Below are positions 26,021 to 40,900 of a stretch of DNA of 64,000 nt, piece by piece. A program made the translations under genes and the position numbers. The notes under the pieces are model-generated. The model was not told the DNA's origin, searched no databases, and was given only the letters and a program-made list of their open reading frames with translations. Where the stretch lies: positions 14,364,501-14,428,500 of the forward strand of contig AP031352.1 in assembly GCA_037833965.1 (NCBI GenBank), written 5' to 3'. The stretch comes from Marchantia polymorpha subsp. ruderalis (Eukaryota; Streptophyta; Marchantiopsida; Marchantiales; Marchantiaceae). Position 1 is the first letter of the stretch. Every line of letters begins with the position of its first letter.

Positions 26021-27560
26021 ATGAACACAGAATTATGAGAACAAATGAATAGTTATGAATATTCTATAATTATAATTATTAGAGTCGGCCTGTTCCTATT
26101 TAATAAAACATGACTACAGGGATCATTTTCATATAATTCTGAGATCTTTTGAGTGAATCAATCTACTTTCGCTTTGAACAATTCTGAATGTTGTTACAAG
26201 TGGACATTCAATTCAAAGACATTGTGTCCATTTTGAAGGGGAAAAGAGGTGATATATATATATATATATATATACAAATTCTTCCATATAGGTTTACATA
26301 TTGTCACCAATAATTATGTGATGCATGAAGAACATCATTGAGATTGAGTATGATAGATGCACAGTCCGATCCAAAAAGTTTTGTATCTTGACACTTCCGG
26401 TACATATATAAATTGGAATTATACCCAAATAAAACCTAATGCAACGTGCAACAGTCATACATATATATTAAATAAATTTTGATTCTAAATTTCACTTTGG
26501 CAAATGTAGGAAATGAAAAACCTAGAATACATCATGATATAGTTATATTTAAAGATAAAAAAAATTTTATTACATCGATAATTTAATTTTCATCATGTTT
26601 CATGAAACAGATCAAATCAACAAACACCTTAATTACAAAGTGCATTGTATAATGAACCATTTCTTATATGATTTAGCTTAATTTTTTAAAAAAATTATCT
26701 CATTTTTTGTAATATATTTTTTGTAGGAGAGGGTATTTTAACATTTCATTTTACGCAGATAATTTATACTGATCAACATTTTTATGAAAATTATGAGCTT
26801 TTAAATTAATTATATTACATGCATCGATTATAAGATGTGGTTTAATTAGGAATTTACATGCATGTTTCCCTGATGTATCCAAATGGAACTCAAATACATT
26901 TTTATTATCGATTTGAAAGCAAATGATTCGAGTTTTGCTGTTGACTATTTTGCTTTATCGAGTAGTGAGGGGAAAGATATGTTTGACTCTCTCTAAGGTC
27001 AAAAAACATAGTGTTATAATTTCAGTTTGCCAATACTGAAGTTTGCACATATCTGAAACTCTATGTAAGTGCAAAAATTAGACGATTGCCCTTTGTAAGA
27101 AATTATCAAAAGTATATACATCAAAATTCATACTTTAAGTACATCTTAGTTTCAAATTTTTAATTATATCATATAGTCATATTAGAGTGATGGACAGAAT
27201 ATACATCGAGCATCATCAATGGTAGTTGAAGGTGGAATTTTTATGAAGCGGTCACAAGTTATTTACACAGATATGAAATAGAGTACTGCTAGTTCTTGGA
27301 AGGTGGATGACGCAGATTGAGAAATAATCAGGGTATGATAATAACCATGCATATTTTAGGCATTGAGCGGATGACTAAGTGTTGGACAATGGATAGTGTG
27401 TTATCATGGTCGGATTCAGAGAGAAGATAATATCATGGAAATCGAAGTAAATACATGTAAAAATCAACCTAGTAAGGATATAGCACAAATCAAATCAGCA
27501 TCAAAGCATGGTCATAAAAACAAATTTCTAAATTGTTCAAATATATCTCTATTCTTGGCG
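26021..27560. other. AT-rich block 3, no gene seen
   Basis: AT-rich and CpG-poor, with a TA microsatellite at 26252-26274. No open frame of note. Composition returns to ordinary near 27.5-27.7 kb. Confidence 0.6.
26252..26274. repeat. TA microsatellite
   Basis: About eleven AT/TA dinucleotide units within AT-rich block 3. Confidence 0.9.
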
Positions 27561-30470
27561 CATAGTGTGCCGTGACGGCGAAAGTGTAAATTATCTGGAG
27601 GTCGTTTTCCAAATTCGTACGGGAGGGATCCTAGTGATGTTTCCCTTTCGTCCCACTAGGCCTAGAGTAGGACAGCACCTTCATACTCCAACAAAGTCAC
27701 CTCTAAATCCTAGCGCTCCACTTTGAGAGCTTAATAATAAACGAGTTTTTCATGCGAATGTTAGTTTAATTGCAAGAAGAGGGCGCTGCATTTAAACATT
27801 GTCCCTAGTGTCCTAGGGAATATCATGTAGTTGAGCCTTTGAGAATTTCTGCACTCTGAAAGTACAACACTAGGTTCCACTTATGAGAATAATGGGCACT
27901 TTGCACTTAAGAGGTTGACATTAGAGAGAGTCGACTTGAATACTGATTAGTCTCTGAAGTAAAACCAATGATGGATTGGCCTCCGATGGACTGCACCCTC
28001 TACAAATTGAACTGGCCACGCTTCTCCCCTCCTGCTATGTGCCTGCCACAAGCGGCAGCGACAGGCCCTTCCTTACATGTTATCAGACGTTGCTTTCGTC
28101 TTCGATACTGATGGATAATAGACCGAGTAGCCACTTTTTTGCTTTAGTTGTCACTTTTTCTCTGGGCTGGGTTTCGATCAAATACGTTCAGAGAATTGTG
28201 ATGGGCAGTGAGGGTTGGAGTATGGGGATGGAGGCCGAGGAGGGAGGAGTAAAACTGTGAAATACGGAAACCGAAACCAGAACCAGAGGCCAGGCAAATG
28301 CGCGGCATGGATGGGGTGAAAATGGACGGTAAATGAGAGCTGGCCGTAGTAAGTACTGTGATTCTTTATTGAGTGGTTGAGGATGGGGGCCGATGGACGC
28401 CACACATCTGTGCGCTCATGTCTAAACCGGATAATTTCTGGGCCCTGGTTATTATAATAAAAAAGAATATTCTAATCTGTTGTGGAACTTGCATAGTGTG
28501 GAACTTATGGATGAGATTGATCTTGGCAGAATGTTTTGGGATGTGGGTCGTGTGTGAGTGAGTGAGAGAGTCTCTTTGAACTTATCGGTTCGAGCAACAG
28601 AGATGAGAAAGATTCAGTTCCAAAGCACTTTAAAGGGGAAATGGTAGTGTGAGGGGATATCATAATGGCACATGGCTCGAACATAGATGGAGTCTTGGGC
28701 CTTGCAGGCACATGTGTCCAGGACATATGAAGCCAATGGGAAGGTGGAGTGGGGCAGAAGAACGGAGCCTAGTGTCCAATGCGTTGCCTCGGCTCACTTG
28801 TGTGCCGGTCTGTCTCCTCTCCCCTTGCTCTGGCCTGTAACCCTATTTCATCCCCCAAGATTTACCCGAAAGCAAAAGCACACAACAACGGCAACCTCAA
28901 CCTCAACACCAGCGAACAATGAACCCCTCCCCGTCGCGCCAGTAAGTCTGCGAATGAAGGGGCCGAGAGGAGGGCGAAAAGAAGAATAGTGAGAAAGAGG
29001 GTGCAGAATCCGCGCGCAGAGGTTGGTGTAAGGTCAACAAAGGTGACGATGGCCCCTAGAGAGAGAGAGCATCAAACTCGGCCCTTTCATTTCCATTCTC
29101 CGCGGAAAAAAACAGCAAAACGTTGTGACCACAGCCTGAGGAGTGGTGTTATTTGTAGACGGATGTTTGGATGGAATGGTGATGAAATGAAATATGTCAC
29201 CATGTTTGGACCAATGAGTGAGTGATGATCTCTATGCACAACCCTCCAGGAGGATCTGCAAGCAACGCCCTACAAAAAAGGGAACGTAAGAAAGGAGCAG
29301 ATTGGTTTGTGCATCTATCTCCCATCGCTCTGTTTCTCGCTGGTGTAATTTGCCTTACATCACTGGAGTCGCATTTTCGTGTCACACTCATCCTTTCGTC
29401 ACCATCCTTCTCATCATCTGGACGAGACCATTAACCCATTGCTTCTCTCACATCCACCTTTACATTACCGCCAAAAATGTCTTACCTCATGGTTACAATG
29501 TCTTCCATGCTTCGCATGCACACGTCCACTCTCTAGTCCGCCACTTATTTCCTCACGAGGACTTTTCTCTCATCTTTGTCGAGGACCTTCTGCCTTTGCT
29601 ACTGTCATGGATCTCGCATCGTCCCCTCCTATACGACGTCTCTTCGCCACCTCCCCAACAAAAGGTGTCAACAACAACAGTCTTCATTTGCCCTTTCGAT
29701 ATTGACACCTTGTTTATTGAACTTCTCCGCTCTGCATCCATTATACGCTGAATCTACGCCTTCAACACACGATTCGACTGGTTCTCCCCTCCCCACCACT
29801 CGAAAGTCATTCGAATGGTCATGCTGCTCCACTCTGGAGTGAGTACCATGCTCTTCAACTCAGGCAGGCCACGGCAGGGCAGGGCCACAGGAGCCCCCAT
29901 ACTTTCAACAACGAAAAAAATAAAATCAAAACAAATGAAAAGGGTGAAAAATGACAGAATCTCCTCCGATCAATCAACGAGCATTATGGTACTTAGGCTT
30001 CACGAATCCGGATATCGGTGAGAGTGATCGGGAGCCCTTTTGGCTCTATTCGAGGGCTCGCACTCCTTTGGCTTTGGGAGATCAAGCTTCCCAGCGCCAT
30101 TACTGTTGAGCGAATTGCATGCATGCATGTATGCTCTCGTATGCTGCTGAACGAGACACTGAATATGCCAACCGTTACAAGTGTAACGCTCCACTTTGTA
30201 AACTACCCGATCCAGTCCATCAATCTATATGCTCCGCGTCCGATCCATTTACCAACTGCATATATTGATTCCATTTGACCTGCATACTGAGTTGGACTCG
30301 TCGAACCTTTTGCATTAGCCTCAAATGTTATATAGGCCGTTGCAAAGAGAGAACGCATGGGGTTTCATCGCCTCACAGGAGTAGAGCTGTTAGATCTTCT
30401 CGCTTTTGATCTAGAGGTTCTGAGCAAAAGATAGAAGGTCACAAGCCTGCGGCGTTAGAAACATTTCATG
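27561..30470. other. Ordinary-GC stretch, no gene recognised
   Basis: Short overlapping frames occur on both strands (longest 29302-29751, 149 codons). They are rich in His, Ser and Pro without recognisable motifs. It sits between AT-rich blocks 3 and 4. Confidence 0.4.
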
Positions 30471-31851
30471 TGTCAACAAGCATTATATTGTACGCATCCA
30501 CGTGAAAATTTAACCATACTTTGTAGAAAAGGAGAGCAGAAATCAAGCTAAAATTAATAATTAAGATTCTGTTTCAGCATTTAATGGTGAAGAGAGAGAA
30601 AGAGAGAACAATGTAGCTTTTGAAAACTACAAGACATTGAACAATGCTATCGGTGTTGTAAATTTGCATTTGCTTCTTAATGTTTAGGTTTATATTTTTT
30701 CAAACTAGTTTTAAGACCAAGTGGTATTAAATAACCAAAAGAACCACCTGTATGTGAAAAACGAAGGGAGAACCCCTTCAAAGATAGATTTTATGGGAAA
30801 GGTTCGTAAAAAGCTAATAAAATCAGCTGAATATGTTTCATTGCTGGTATCAACCTTGCTCTCATCTACATAGTGGTGTGAAGCGAAGTACTTAAACCTA
30901 AACATCTATCATGTGATAAAGTAACAAGTTCCAAATATAAGAAAAATCCTCGAGAGATTCATGGGCCAAGATTCATGAAGTTCACATGATTTGGTAATAA
31001 GTGTGTAAATTGATTGACGTGCATCCCTGATGAAGGTAATCAAGTATGCGACAACTACACACAAGAGATTTTTTTAATTACTGGATCAAACCAATAGAGT
31101 TAAGAAACATAATCAGTGAAAAATCAACCTTACATCTCAGTTTCATCAGTTAAAAAAATCGCCGAATTCAAATTTTTTAAATACATTTGATAAACACCAA
31201 GATTTTCTTGGCAACAATGTATTATTTTTAATGGAGATATTAACATATCAAAGTAAAATTGTAAGATTATTTCTAATCTTTCAGATGAGTATTTAATAAA
31301 ATCTTTTGTTCCTAAATAGTAACCACTATGATGATTGAAACATTTAACAAGATTGTGAATGACGATAAAAATTACTCGTGAAGAAAATTTTCAATTGAAA
31401 TGAATGGGCACTTCCATTAGAATCCAAAAAAATAAAAAATTTATTTAAAATTATTTTATCATATATTTATTTGCCAATTATATTTACTTATGTTCTATTG
31501 TGGCAGAAAATTTAATTGGAAACACTAGAAAAGATTTAAGAAAAATTTGTTTTTCAAATTTTGTGACTAAATACATCAATTCAGGAATAACATTAAAAAT
31601 ATATGTTATAGAAGTTGCATCTAAAATCTAAGGCTTTTTTCTACTGTCAAAGATATTTCAAAATAGGGGACTGGCCTCTTGGTTTTTTGGTGCTTTGTAT
31701 GATTAATCTAGTCGCTAGTCTACATTCCTCTCGCTTAAGATTCCAAACTTGAATCATATGCGTTCGTCATATTTGCATCTTGAAACTATACAAAGTAGAA
31801 AAATGATAGCATGCAATCTCAACTAATTTCTTCAATGAGAAAAACTTGGAC

Positions 31852-31890
31852 ATATATATATATCTATCTATCTATCTATGTGTGTGTGGG
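31852..31890. repeat. TA/TATC/TG compound microsatellite
   Basis: TA units pass into TATC units and then TG units without interruption, within AT-rich block 4. Confidence 0.85.
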
Positions 31891-32829
31891 AGCTATAGGT
31901 AGCACAAGAGGTAAAAATTGTCATTTTATAGTCAATTAATCACATAAAAGAGATCAAGGCTTCTTTCATAGTTTAAAATATTTCTTCAAAGATATCATTG
32001 ATACAATTCTTATTTAATTATCTATATATTATAAAAATGTATGTTAATTTCCTATTTAACTTCATTTAATAAAAAATTTCTTAGCACAATCATAAATATT
32101 TAATATATAACAAATTTTGTAGTAGAATAAATTATAAATTGAATTATGGTGAAATATCAAGTACAAAACTTGTTAAAATATGTGAGTTTCTTTCAAATGG
32201 TTAGTCACAAAGAATGATGTCTATATTCATCAAGTTATGTATCAGCAAATTTTGGATATTACAAATTAAAAATTAAAATAAACATGACTTCATGTAAGGA
32301 AAATTCCTTACACTTTATCTATATTAAAATCTGAAGCTTTATATAATATATTTAAGTGATAAATAATTGATATTGTAGAATGAATTTTAAAAAATAATTT
32401 GAAGTTTGAAAACCCTTGTTATTTTCTTTGTTCTTTCCAGTTTTGAAAGTCTAAAACTTTGAAAAAATGGTATATCAGGAGAAGGAGTAAAATTTTATAA
32501 CCTGCACTATGGCGATAACTATACTTCTGAATCTAAGATACCTATCTTACATTATGAAGCTTATTGAGTTATGCAGGCTTACGGTAGGAATGGTCAATCA
32601 GCTTGATGGACCATTAACGTTTTTGTGAATTTTTTCAAGTCGTTTACATGTCAGCCACTCGAATCTCTTGTTTAAACAATAAACATGAATATAAGTGCCA
32701 AGAAAAATTTATTGAAATTTCTGGAACATAATTGATATTTTAAAATCAAGTTTGTGGCCTTGTGTTGTTCAAATCCAATAGGAACTTGCATTCGCACTCG
32801 ATATAGAATTTATGGGATTTAAAAAACGA

Positions 32830-33005
32830 ATTGTGGAGTATGTACATTGAACCTTGAGTTATACACAAAATAGATTGATGAAATGTCCTGCTAGGCTACC
32901 AAGGTAACAATCCGCCAAAGAACGTAGTTATGAAGGCACAAGATAATTGTAGGTTTGTCCGCTTTGAAATAAGCGACGAGGTCATCCAACTAGCTGAATG
33001 GAAAT
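32830..33005 (-). pseudogene. Decayed Ty1/copia-like RNase H fragment
   Basis: Read on the - strand, the order of short matches follows the copia RNase H domain: SASW (where DADW is usual), then SKRTN (RKSTSG position), CAF, FFGGLLPW (GG-x-x-SW), an in-frame stop, and ILCITQGSMYI (ALSTTEAEYI position). Individual identities are weak but their order and spacing fit. It lies inside an AT-rich block and cannot be functional. No LTRs were found by eye. Confidence 0.3.
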
Positions 33006-36000
33006 CAAGATTTTCATGGTATCTGAAAATGCCCTGGAAGAGATCTGAATGAAATCTCAAATGCTGAGGATTTATAAATTTTATTTGCCATCTTTTTGCA
33101 CACTTATGATGAAGCTTACTATTTCTTATATGCAAGAGGAGGTCTAATTCTCAAATTACATGAAGAACAGAAGATTCACCATTTACTCTTCCTTATGTAT
33201 GAACTGAAGAGGCAAAAGGGGCTAATTTTTTTTTCATACACAGCAACTTGATCATATGAAGCCTCCCACATACGAGTATGATAAGACTAATATTGCAGGT
33301 ATTACTAACTACGAGTAACACTATTGAGTGGAACCATCTATCCCTTGTCCTTCAGAATTCTGTACATTATACTGCAGAATAGATCATATTCTATCATAAA
33401 TGGCTCGAGAAGTAGCTATCTCTAGCGAAGAAGATCTTCTCACTGAGTGCTTGTTATGTTATGTTATAATTCCCCTCTCTGAAAAGGTCAAAATAAAAGT
33501 CTATATAACGAGGACTTTGCCTAGCATTTTTTCGACAACTTATTAACATTAAGTTAGTCAGAAAATAATATAAATTTTTAATTTTGGTTTTTGATAACAA
33601 AGAAATGTATGGCTTTACTTCCACCAAATAACTTATCAATACAATCTTGGAAAAATGAAAATCAAACCACCATTCTTCTTTCAACCAAGCAGAGCTTTCT
33701 AATTCTATGGAGCCCGATCATTGATGTAAAAAAAATATTATCTCATATGTCATTAGTCCTTATAGATATTCGTATACTTCAGAAAGGACAGCTTGTGCGT
33801 TTTTCTCTTCAACATAATGTTTTCATGTACATGTACACTTATTTACTTTATATATTTATCATTACATTAATTATTCAAAAAGATCAACAAACAGTTTTGG
33901 GAATAGTAAAAAGATTATCTACATACCGGAAAACCACTGTTCGAGACGTTTTTTGTAAAACAATTTTTTACAGTATCTTGAGCAAGATCTGAAGTTTGAA
34001 TGATATGAAAGCCTAAAGATTTTAAAAATTTCAAGTGGTTATTTGGTTTAAAGAGTTTAACGTGAGAAGCTCAAATGTTCTTCTACTCTGGTGTTGTTGT
34101 AACAAACAACAAGATGTGGATTAGAAATTGAATCTTCAGCATAGCTCCTTTGACACATAATCTTTATTCCTAAATTATGAGTTTATACATCCATGCACAA
34201 AGTATCTGTTGCTGAAACTTTAGGTCTAGAAACACGTCAATCAAACGTCCCTTAATACTGATTTGTTGACACCTACATGACATATATAGAGCTTTTGGGA
34301 TGGAGGAGAATGATGTTTATGTTACTTTACCCAAAGACTTTATTGGAGTTTGTAGTACAATATACACCAAATAAGAATCCAAGTAGCCTTACTGAATTTA
34401 ATGGTATTCATGGCGCCAAGGATGGAGCCACTCTTATAAGGAGACAATACGAGTCGACCAGGTGAGTTAGAAACGGTAATTTCCTACGACCTACGTCGTG
34501 GAAGGAAGGATTTTGTAGCTAAATAATCGAGAAGGAAAAGAATCAAGCGTCTATCGAATAGTTTAAGAAACATAAAAGAAAAAATATTTATATATAATTA
34601 TAAAAAAAATAAAAAAAACTAAATTTATACTTCAATGATACATGGATAAAATCAAAGGAGTAAGACAAGGCTAAAAGAGTAAAAGCAGTTGTCTCATTAT
34701 ACAAGAGCTACGATCTGAACGAGAACCAAGTCAGAAGAGTCTTGTCTCTTTCTAAGTAGCCTGGGCTGGAACTAGAAGTGGCGTAAGGAGCCGTATAATA
34801 CTCAAGTGCTCACGTGGATTTATTCGATGTTTGTGTCCCTCCTTATATTGAATTCTGCATGAACCTTTTGGAAAATAACCACGGATGTACCTACGAACTT
34901 CGTTCAATCGAGCTACCGTGAGGCTGCTGGACTAAGGAACTCTCACGCATATTCGATGATTGTGTCTATCATTTTAGTTTTTACATGTTTAATAGAATCT
35001 CCTTAGACTCCACCCCTTCTTCTCTTTTCTCTGGGTTTTGAACCAAGATGATAAAGACTATTGAAATCTTTTCCTCTTTTAAGATTTTATCATGCTTTCC
35101 ACATAGATATATGCTCTATGTGGAAGTAAGGATATAAGAATCGCCTACTCAACCTCCGATTGAATTGGGAATTAACAGTTAATTGGGAATTAACGGCGGG
35201 ATTCATTTTCAGATTACCTAGATCTAATCGAGAATCTAAACAAACCTCTAGAATCCATCCGCACGAAATCATGTACATGAAACAATTGTGCTAGGAGGAA
35301 AATTTGAAAGATACACAAAAAAATCAGCTGAAATTAGAAGAGAACGTGTCCCAGACGGGTTTGCTATGGGTTTATCTATATCTGGTTCGTCTTGTGAAGG
35401 AGAGACCTTTATGCTTATTTATAAGATTATTTTGCACCAGCTTGGAATATCCAGAAATACTTCTGATCGCTATATCGCCTGGGTATATTCAAAGAGTGGT
35501 AAGAGCTTTATAAGGATTTGCTAACGTTTTGCTGGACTGTGAACACTTGTTCAAGATGTTGTTACTCCTGCTTAATAATGTCTAAGATCATAAATTTCAC
35601 TATCTCTAGAGGAGCCAGATATCGTATTAGATATTAGTCCTCATGATCGTAAGATCATGACTACGCTACCAACATTCTTTTCTCCCTACGACTGGCAACT
35701 TTGGGAACTTATGCCTTTCCTACTTGGCATTGATGCCCCTTTAGGAACAAATGAAAAACCTGGGATAAAAATATCATACTTCGGGTTCAACATTTCCAAT
35801 ATCATCAATGCTGCCATTCCGGAAAACATATAAGATGTTCAAACATATCAAGTCCAATATTTTGTTGGGAATCACAACTCAATTTGTTAATAGGAGATTC
35901 AGACATATTCTTAAGACAGTATTTTTTTTCTACTCTCTCTCTGGTCTGTAATTGGGGATAAAACTCAATTTCTATGAATTCTGAACTGTTTTGTTATACC

Positions 36001-37900
36001 TAAGAATCATAACCTAATATTCGATTCTTTTTGCACTAAATTTTAATTTCATCAAGAAACTTAAAAATGAAGATTTCTTATGACACATATAACAAAATTT
36101 TCAAACATCCTAAAGATACAAACAATATGACTTTAAAAATATATCTTGAACTTTATTATAAGTACGATTTATTTGGTAAACAAAATTATGCATACAAGTT
36201 TTCCAAATAGTCATATGAATAAATCATTTGTGCAATTTAAGGAATTGAAATTTCCACTATGGATTAGATTTCTTCAAATCTTCTAAAATTATATTTTAAA
36301 AATTATTCAAATGTGTGACAAACTTGATGTGTCATTTCACCGATCAAAATCTTCAGTTCATGATGATTTTCCAAAACAATTGTGTATATATTCATGTATG
36401 TGAATTCGAACAGAAATTTAATTATTTTTTTACATTAATTTGTACACACAATCAAATTTCAATTGAGAAATTCAATCTAAAGTATATCCAAATTAGGTTG
36501 ATTAAATTTTTCAAAATAATCATGGAAAAAAGAAGTTAAAAAAGATCAATTTAGCTAAAATTGATAAATAAATAAATAATTGTAATTTTTAATTTCATAT
36601 ATATATATATCATTTACCAATTATCTTGATGATATTGGATTTTTTTTAATTCAGTATGTTTTGCATTGATCAATATCATCTATGCAACAACCGATTTTCC
36701 CTTATTAATTTACAAATTTGAGGACATTTATAAAATCCTTGTGTTTATAATGTATTATTGATCATTATCTTATTATCACTAGTTTATGGTAACTGAAAAT
36801 ATTATATTATAAATGGCTTGATTATATTTGAGTCAAAGAAAACTAAATAGGAAATAGAAGTCAAGTTTGCTCATATGTTAAACTATGCACACATCATCAA
36901 ATCTGCAAAGTGTCTTATAAGAAGTATTAATTTATAATTTGATTTATAAAATAGTTATTCAAAGAACACTAAATTTTAATTGTCAAATTTACAAATTTCG
37001 TGTGATTATTTCATCTGATTTGAAATCGTCAAAATCTCTGAATGTTCTTACGTGCAAAAAGAAAATCCTATCTATCTTTTTCTTGGCTTCCATATTCCCT
37101 GAGTAGTTGATTATTATTAAATTATATTATAACTGAAGTTGAAGTCTGAGGATAGCTTGTTTTGTCTCCGAATCTTTCGGGCATTCGCAAAAAGGTGACG
37201 GTTTGAAAGTATATAAATCATGTGCGGTGAAGTGAAATTGTTGATAAGAATGAAGTATTATTTTTTAATATAAAGCGTACAATTTAAAAATACTCTCTTG
37301 GATCAAATAAAGATTCGGAAATTTAGTTATTTGTAGAATTTGAGTATTGTATATTTACACTCGGAAGTGTTTACACAGAGAAGGAGTGGTTATTCACATT
37401 CTCTACAAGAAACAATTGATTGGAAGCGTTTGACTTCCGTGTCTATAACGTAACTGACTGCTTCGGTAGATCTTGGGGTTTGGGACGTGTCATAAACAAA
37501 CTGAGATGTTTAACAACTTATCTCATCCAATAAGATTTACTCATTTTTGACTCATCTGTTGTAATCACAAATGAATTAAAAAAAGTAGCATATAAATTTC
37601 ACAAGAAGAGTGAAAGAAGTAATTTGGTATAAAGTTCGAGATAATAATATTTTCCCACGACTTTCTGACTTCAGATACCTACTTGACTTTTTGTTTGATA
37701 AATTCTGGTTAAACCAAGCACAACTGTTCGGATGTATCAGATTTGCTTCTTGAAGCATATCTGAGAACAAAGTATCTTACCTTTTTGGTTATCCTGTGTA
37801 AAATAGCTGTGACATATAATAATATAAAGCATTCGGACAGAGAGAAGAAGATGATTATGACAAACTGCGTACAGTATACTACTTCCCCCAACCGCGTAAA

Positions 37901-40900
37901 AATATGCTCATCTCAATAGATCCGCAAGTCAAGAGAAAAAGAGGGGGAAAAAAGAGAAACTAGAAAAGCTGGGGGGAGGGAGGGAGGGAGAGTCTGAAGG
38001 AGAGAGAGGGAGGGGGAGAGAGAGAGAGAGAGTGAGAGTGTCTAGAAGAAAGAGTCCCGGGCGAACATCACATGTCACCTTTTTGGGCATTTTTGTTGGT
38101 GAAGCTATACAGGTTAAATGATTCTCTCGCTCCCGCTGAAACCCCACCACCACCTCGGCCCATTTCTGAGATTCTTAACGTAAGCTTTTAGTGGGACCCA
38201 ATACTTATCCCAAGCATCGGCCACAATAATTACTAATGAGACAAGTGCTTTCAACAGTAGTGGGGTTTCTCTTTCAATACTCTCAGGCGGGGCTGCCATT
38301 GGCTCGATCATCCCTCACCTTACGGTCCCATGTGGTCATTTTACCCCATTGTGACCTCCTCCTCATCCTCTGCTTTCCATGGCTAAGAAGCCCAAAACCA
38401 AAACCCCGCTCACCAATGCATGATCACAGGCAAGACACACTTTTACTGTTGATGCTTGCAGAAATTTGAACTCTAGAAGCACTTTGTTCTACTCTTCACT
38501 AAGGACAGCGTACCTGTTCACGCTTGTTCTATTAACTACACAACCACTGTCCATGGCGCTTCGACGACACTGTTGGTAACGTTGTTGTTGTTGGTGTTGT
38601 TCCCACCCGCCGATGCAAAGGGATGTTGTTGGTCTTGGCTTGGATCTTGCTCTTGCCCGTGCCCTTCCATCCAGTCTCCGTGTGGGCATTTCTCGCTATT
38701 CCCCTTTCCACTGTTCAGGTGGGATGTCGTCGCTCTTCGCATTTATAAGCGTCGTTGTCGTTGTTACTGTCGATGTTGCCCGCCCTTTTCCGTCGACCGA
38801 CTGGGTTTTGCCACTTTCTAGTAAAGGAAGCTTGTAACAGTTTGAAACGCGCGAGGCAACGTCGATTCAGTCTGGACGCAAAAGGTTTCGAGCCTCCTCC
38901 TGCACGGGATATTCAATATATTTGGTCGGGTTAGGTAGGGATGAATTCCTGGGCGCTCTAAGGCAAAGGAGTGATGTCACATCGCTATTGCTACCGCATA
39001 ATCATTTGCACCTGACACGACCGGCGAGAAGGCTTTGAGGACCTTGAGGCCTTTGAGCGTCGCACTCTTTCGCAACCCTCCAATTTCAGACCAGAATTTC
39101 ATTGCATGGCGTCGCACACCCACACCAACAACATCTCGAGAGAGCAAGAGAGAACGGGAGGGCTTTCGGTCCCGATCCACATGATGCTACTTTTAAGCTT
39201 GGGGCTTTTGGATCTGCACTTGGGTTGAGTAACAAAAGGGCACCGCACCGCACCGCACGATAATGTTTCTTCATCTTCTTTGCATTGTCATAAGATGCAG
39301 CAGGCTTTGTAGAAATGTTTAGTTCAGCTATCTCATCGCTTTGGGACTCGTAAAAAGATACTCCGCCGTTCCCTGCTTCAAGTAAGCCCACTCCACTTTT
39401 CCCATGCCACTGTTCTCAACTTAAACACTACCACATCTGATGCTTAGGGCTGGGCTTCGGTGGTTGATTTCCAGGTACAGTGTTCGTTTTCTATTGTGCT
39501 CCTCATCTTTCACGTTGACCAATCCCCTAGTCATATTTTTCGTCCATTCACGAAAGTCCTTCTCAGATTTTTGGCTCGAGCTCTTTTGTCAATATCAGGG
39601 ATGACTATTGAACTAGGATGCTTTCTCCATATGGTTACAAAAGCTCCTCGAAATTGTCATAACTGGAGTATCGAAAATATCTCGTGTGACTTTGTTGAGA
39701 GGTCAAAATATGGCACGAAGTCTTCATCACATTTTCTGAGAGTTATACCCTCGAACAAGCGCAGCAGCTGCAGACATTGCACACATACCATACGTGGTCG
39801 ATCAACAATTATGCTCGACACAATCAAATCATTAGCTCCGACGTTTTGCCCTCACGGAGAAAGGCACGTATATTTTCGATGCGTTGGTGCTTAGTAAGAC
39901 CTCTTTATAAGAAGCCGCATCATGCAAAATCTCGGGTACGTTTACAAGATTGTGATTTTTGAGTTGAGTCATTCGGTAAGACGGCTGAACTTTTCTAAAG
40001 CGTCCAGAGAACAAGAAAGTGCACGATAGAGCGGAAATACCTGAAACTCGGCCGTCACTAGTTTTTAGTTCCTCACAAGACGCTGTTGACTTGGACGATT
40101 AAACTGGGATTAATGGAAGCTTTCCTTAGGTGATGTACGAAGATATCAATCTCGTCATCGAGAGGGATATCAAGTCTATTACCGTCTCGTTATCTCCTCT
40201 GAGGCTGCCATGCATCATCGTGCATGAGAATTTAATATTAACCGATAAATATGATCTGTTTCGTCCGAGCAACGGACTACTCCACGTACAAATAAATCTA
40301 AACGGTTCTTGTATACTAAAGAAGGAAGAAGCCGATGAACATAAAGGGAAAGTATTTATTCCACACCTTGCGAAACCAGACCCAAACACGACGCCAACTA
40401 CACCGAAACGTTTAACTCGGTTGCCAAACAACAGAGCCTTTCCACGCAGACTGCGATCCGAACTGCAGGTTAACTGTGTACGTACTCCTACCCCGGCGAC
40501 CGGGTTTGCGACCGGCGACCGGTTCCGAGCATGGTGAGGACGACGAAGGTGATGTAACATGCTGGCCTCGCGAGCACGTTGCAGTACCGGCAATGTATTC
40601 GAGCCTCTCTGAGTCAAGACGGTGCTGGGCATCGATGAGACATGCGTCTGCGTGTTTGTATTGACTCTTTGTCATTTTGCATTTTGTGGCTCCACTTGCC
40701 GCTCCGACTCATGTCTTTAAAGCGTCAAGCACAAAATGGACATCTTGTGACACTCGAAGTGAAACTTGGGCGGGGAACTTGTGCATGATCATCGTGCACT
40801 AGCGAAGCGGAAACACAAGCAGTGGTAGTCCAAGTGAAATCCGCTCGAGTGTAGAGAGGTGATGGGATGTGTAGGCAAGTCCTTGTTTGCTTTATGGACG

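Larger units (their letters stand above)
30471..37900. other. AT-rich block 4, no intact gene
   Basis: The largest AT-rich block. It contains a TATC/TA microsatellite (31852-31890), TA runs near 36598-36611 and the copia-like relic at 32.8-33.0 kb. The centre (32.5-35.7 kb) is less AT-rich, suggesting a younger or less decayed insertion. All open frames are short (133 codons at most). Confidence 0.6.

Noticed and set aside
40126-40632. Overlapping 168- and 135-codon frames on opposite strands
   Set aside because: They cover the same bases, neither shows a family motif, and at most one could be real; there is not enough to call a gene.
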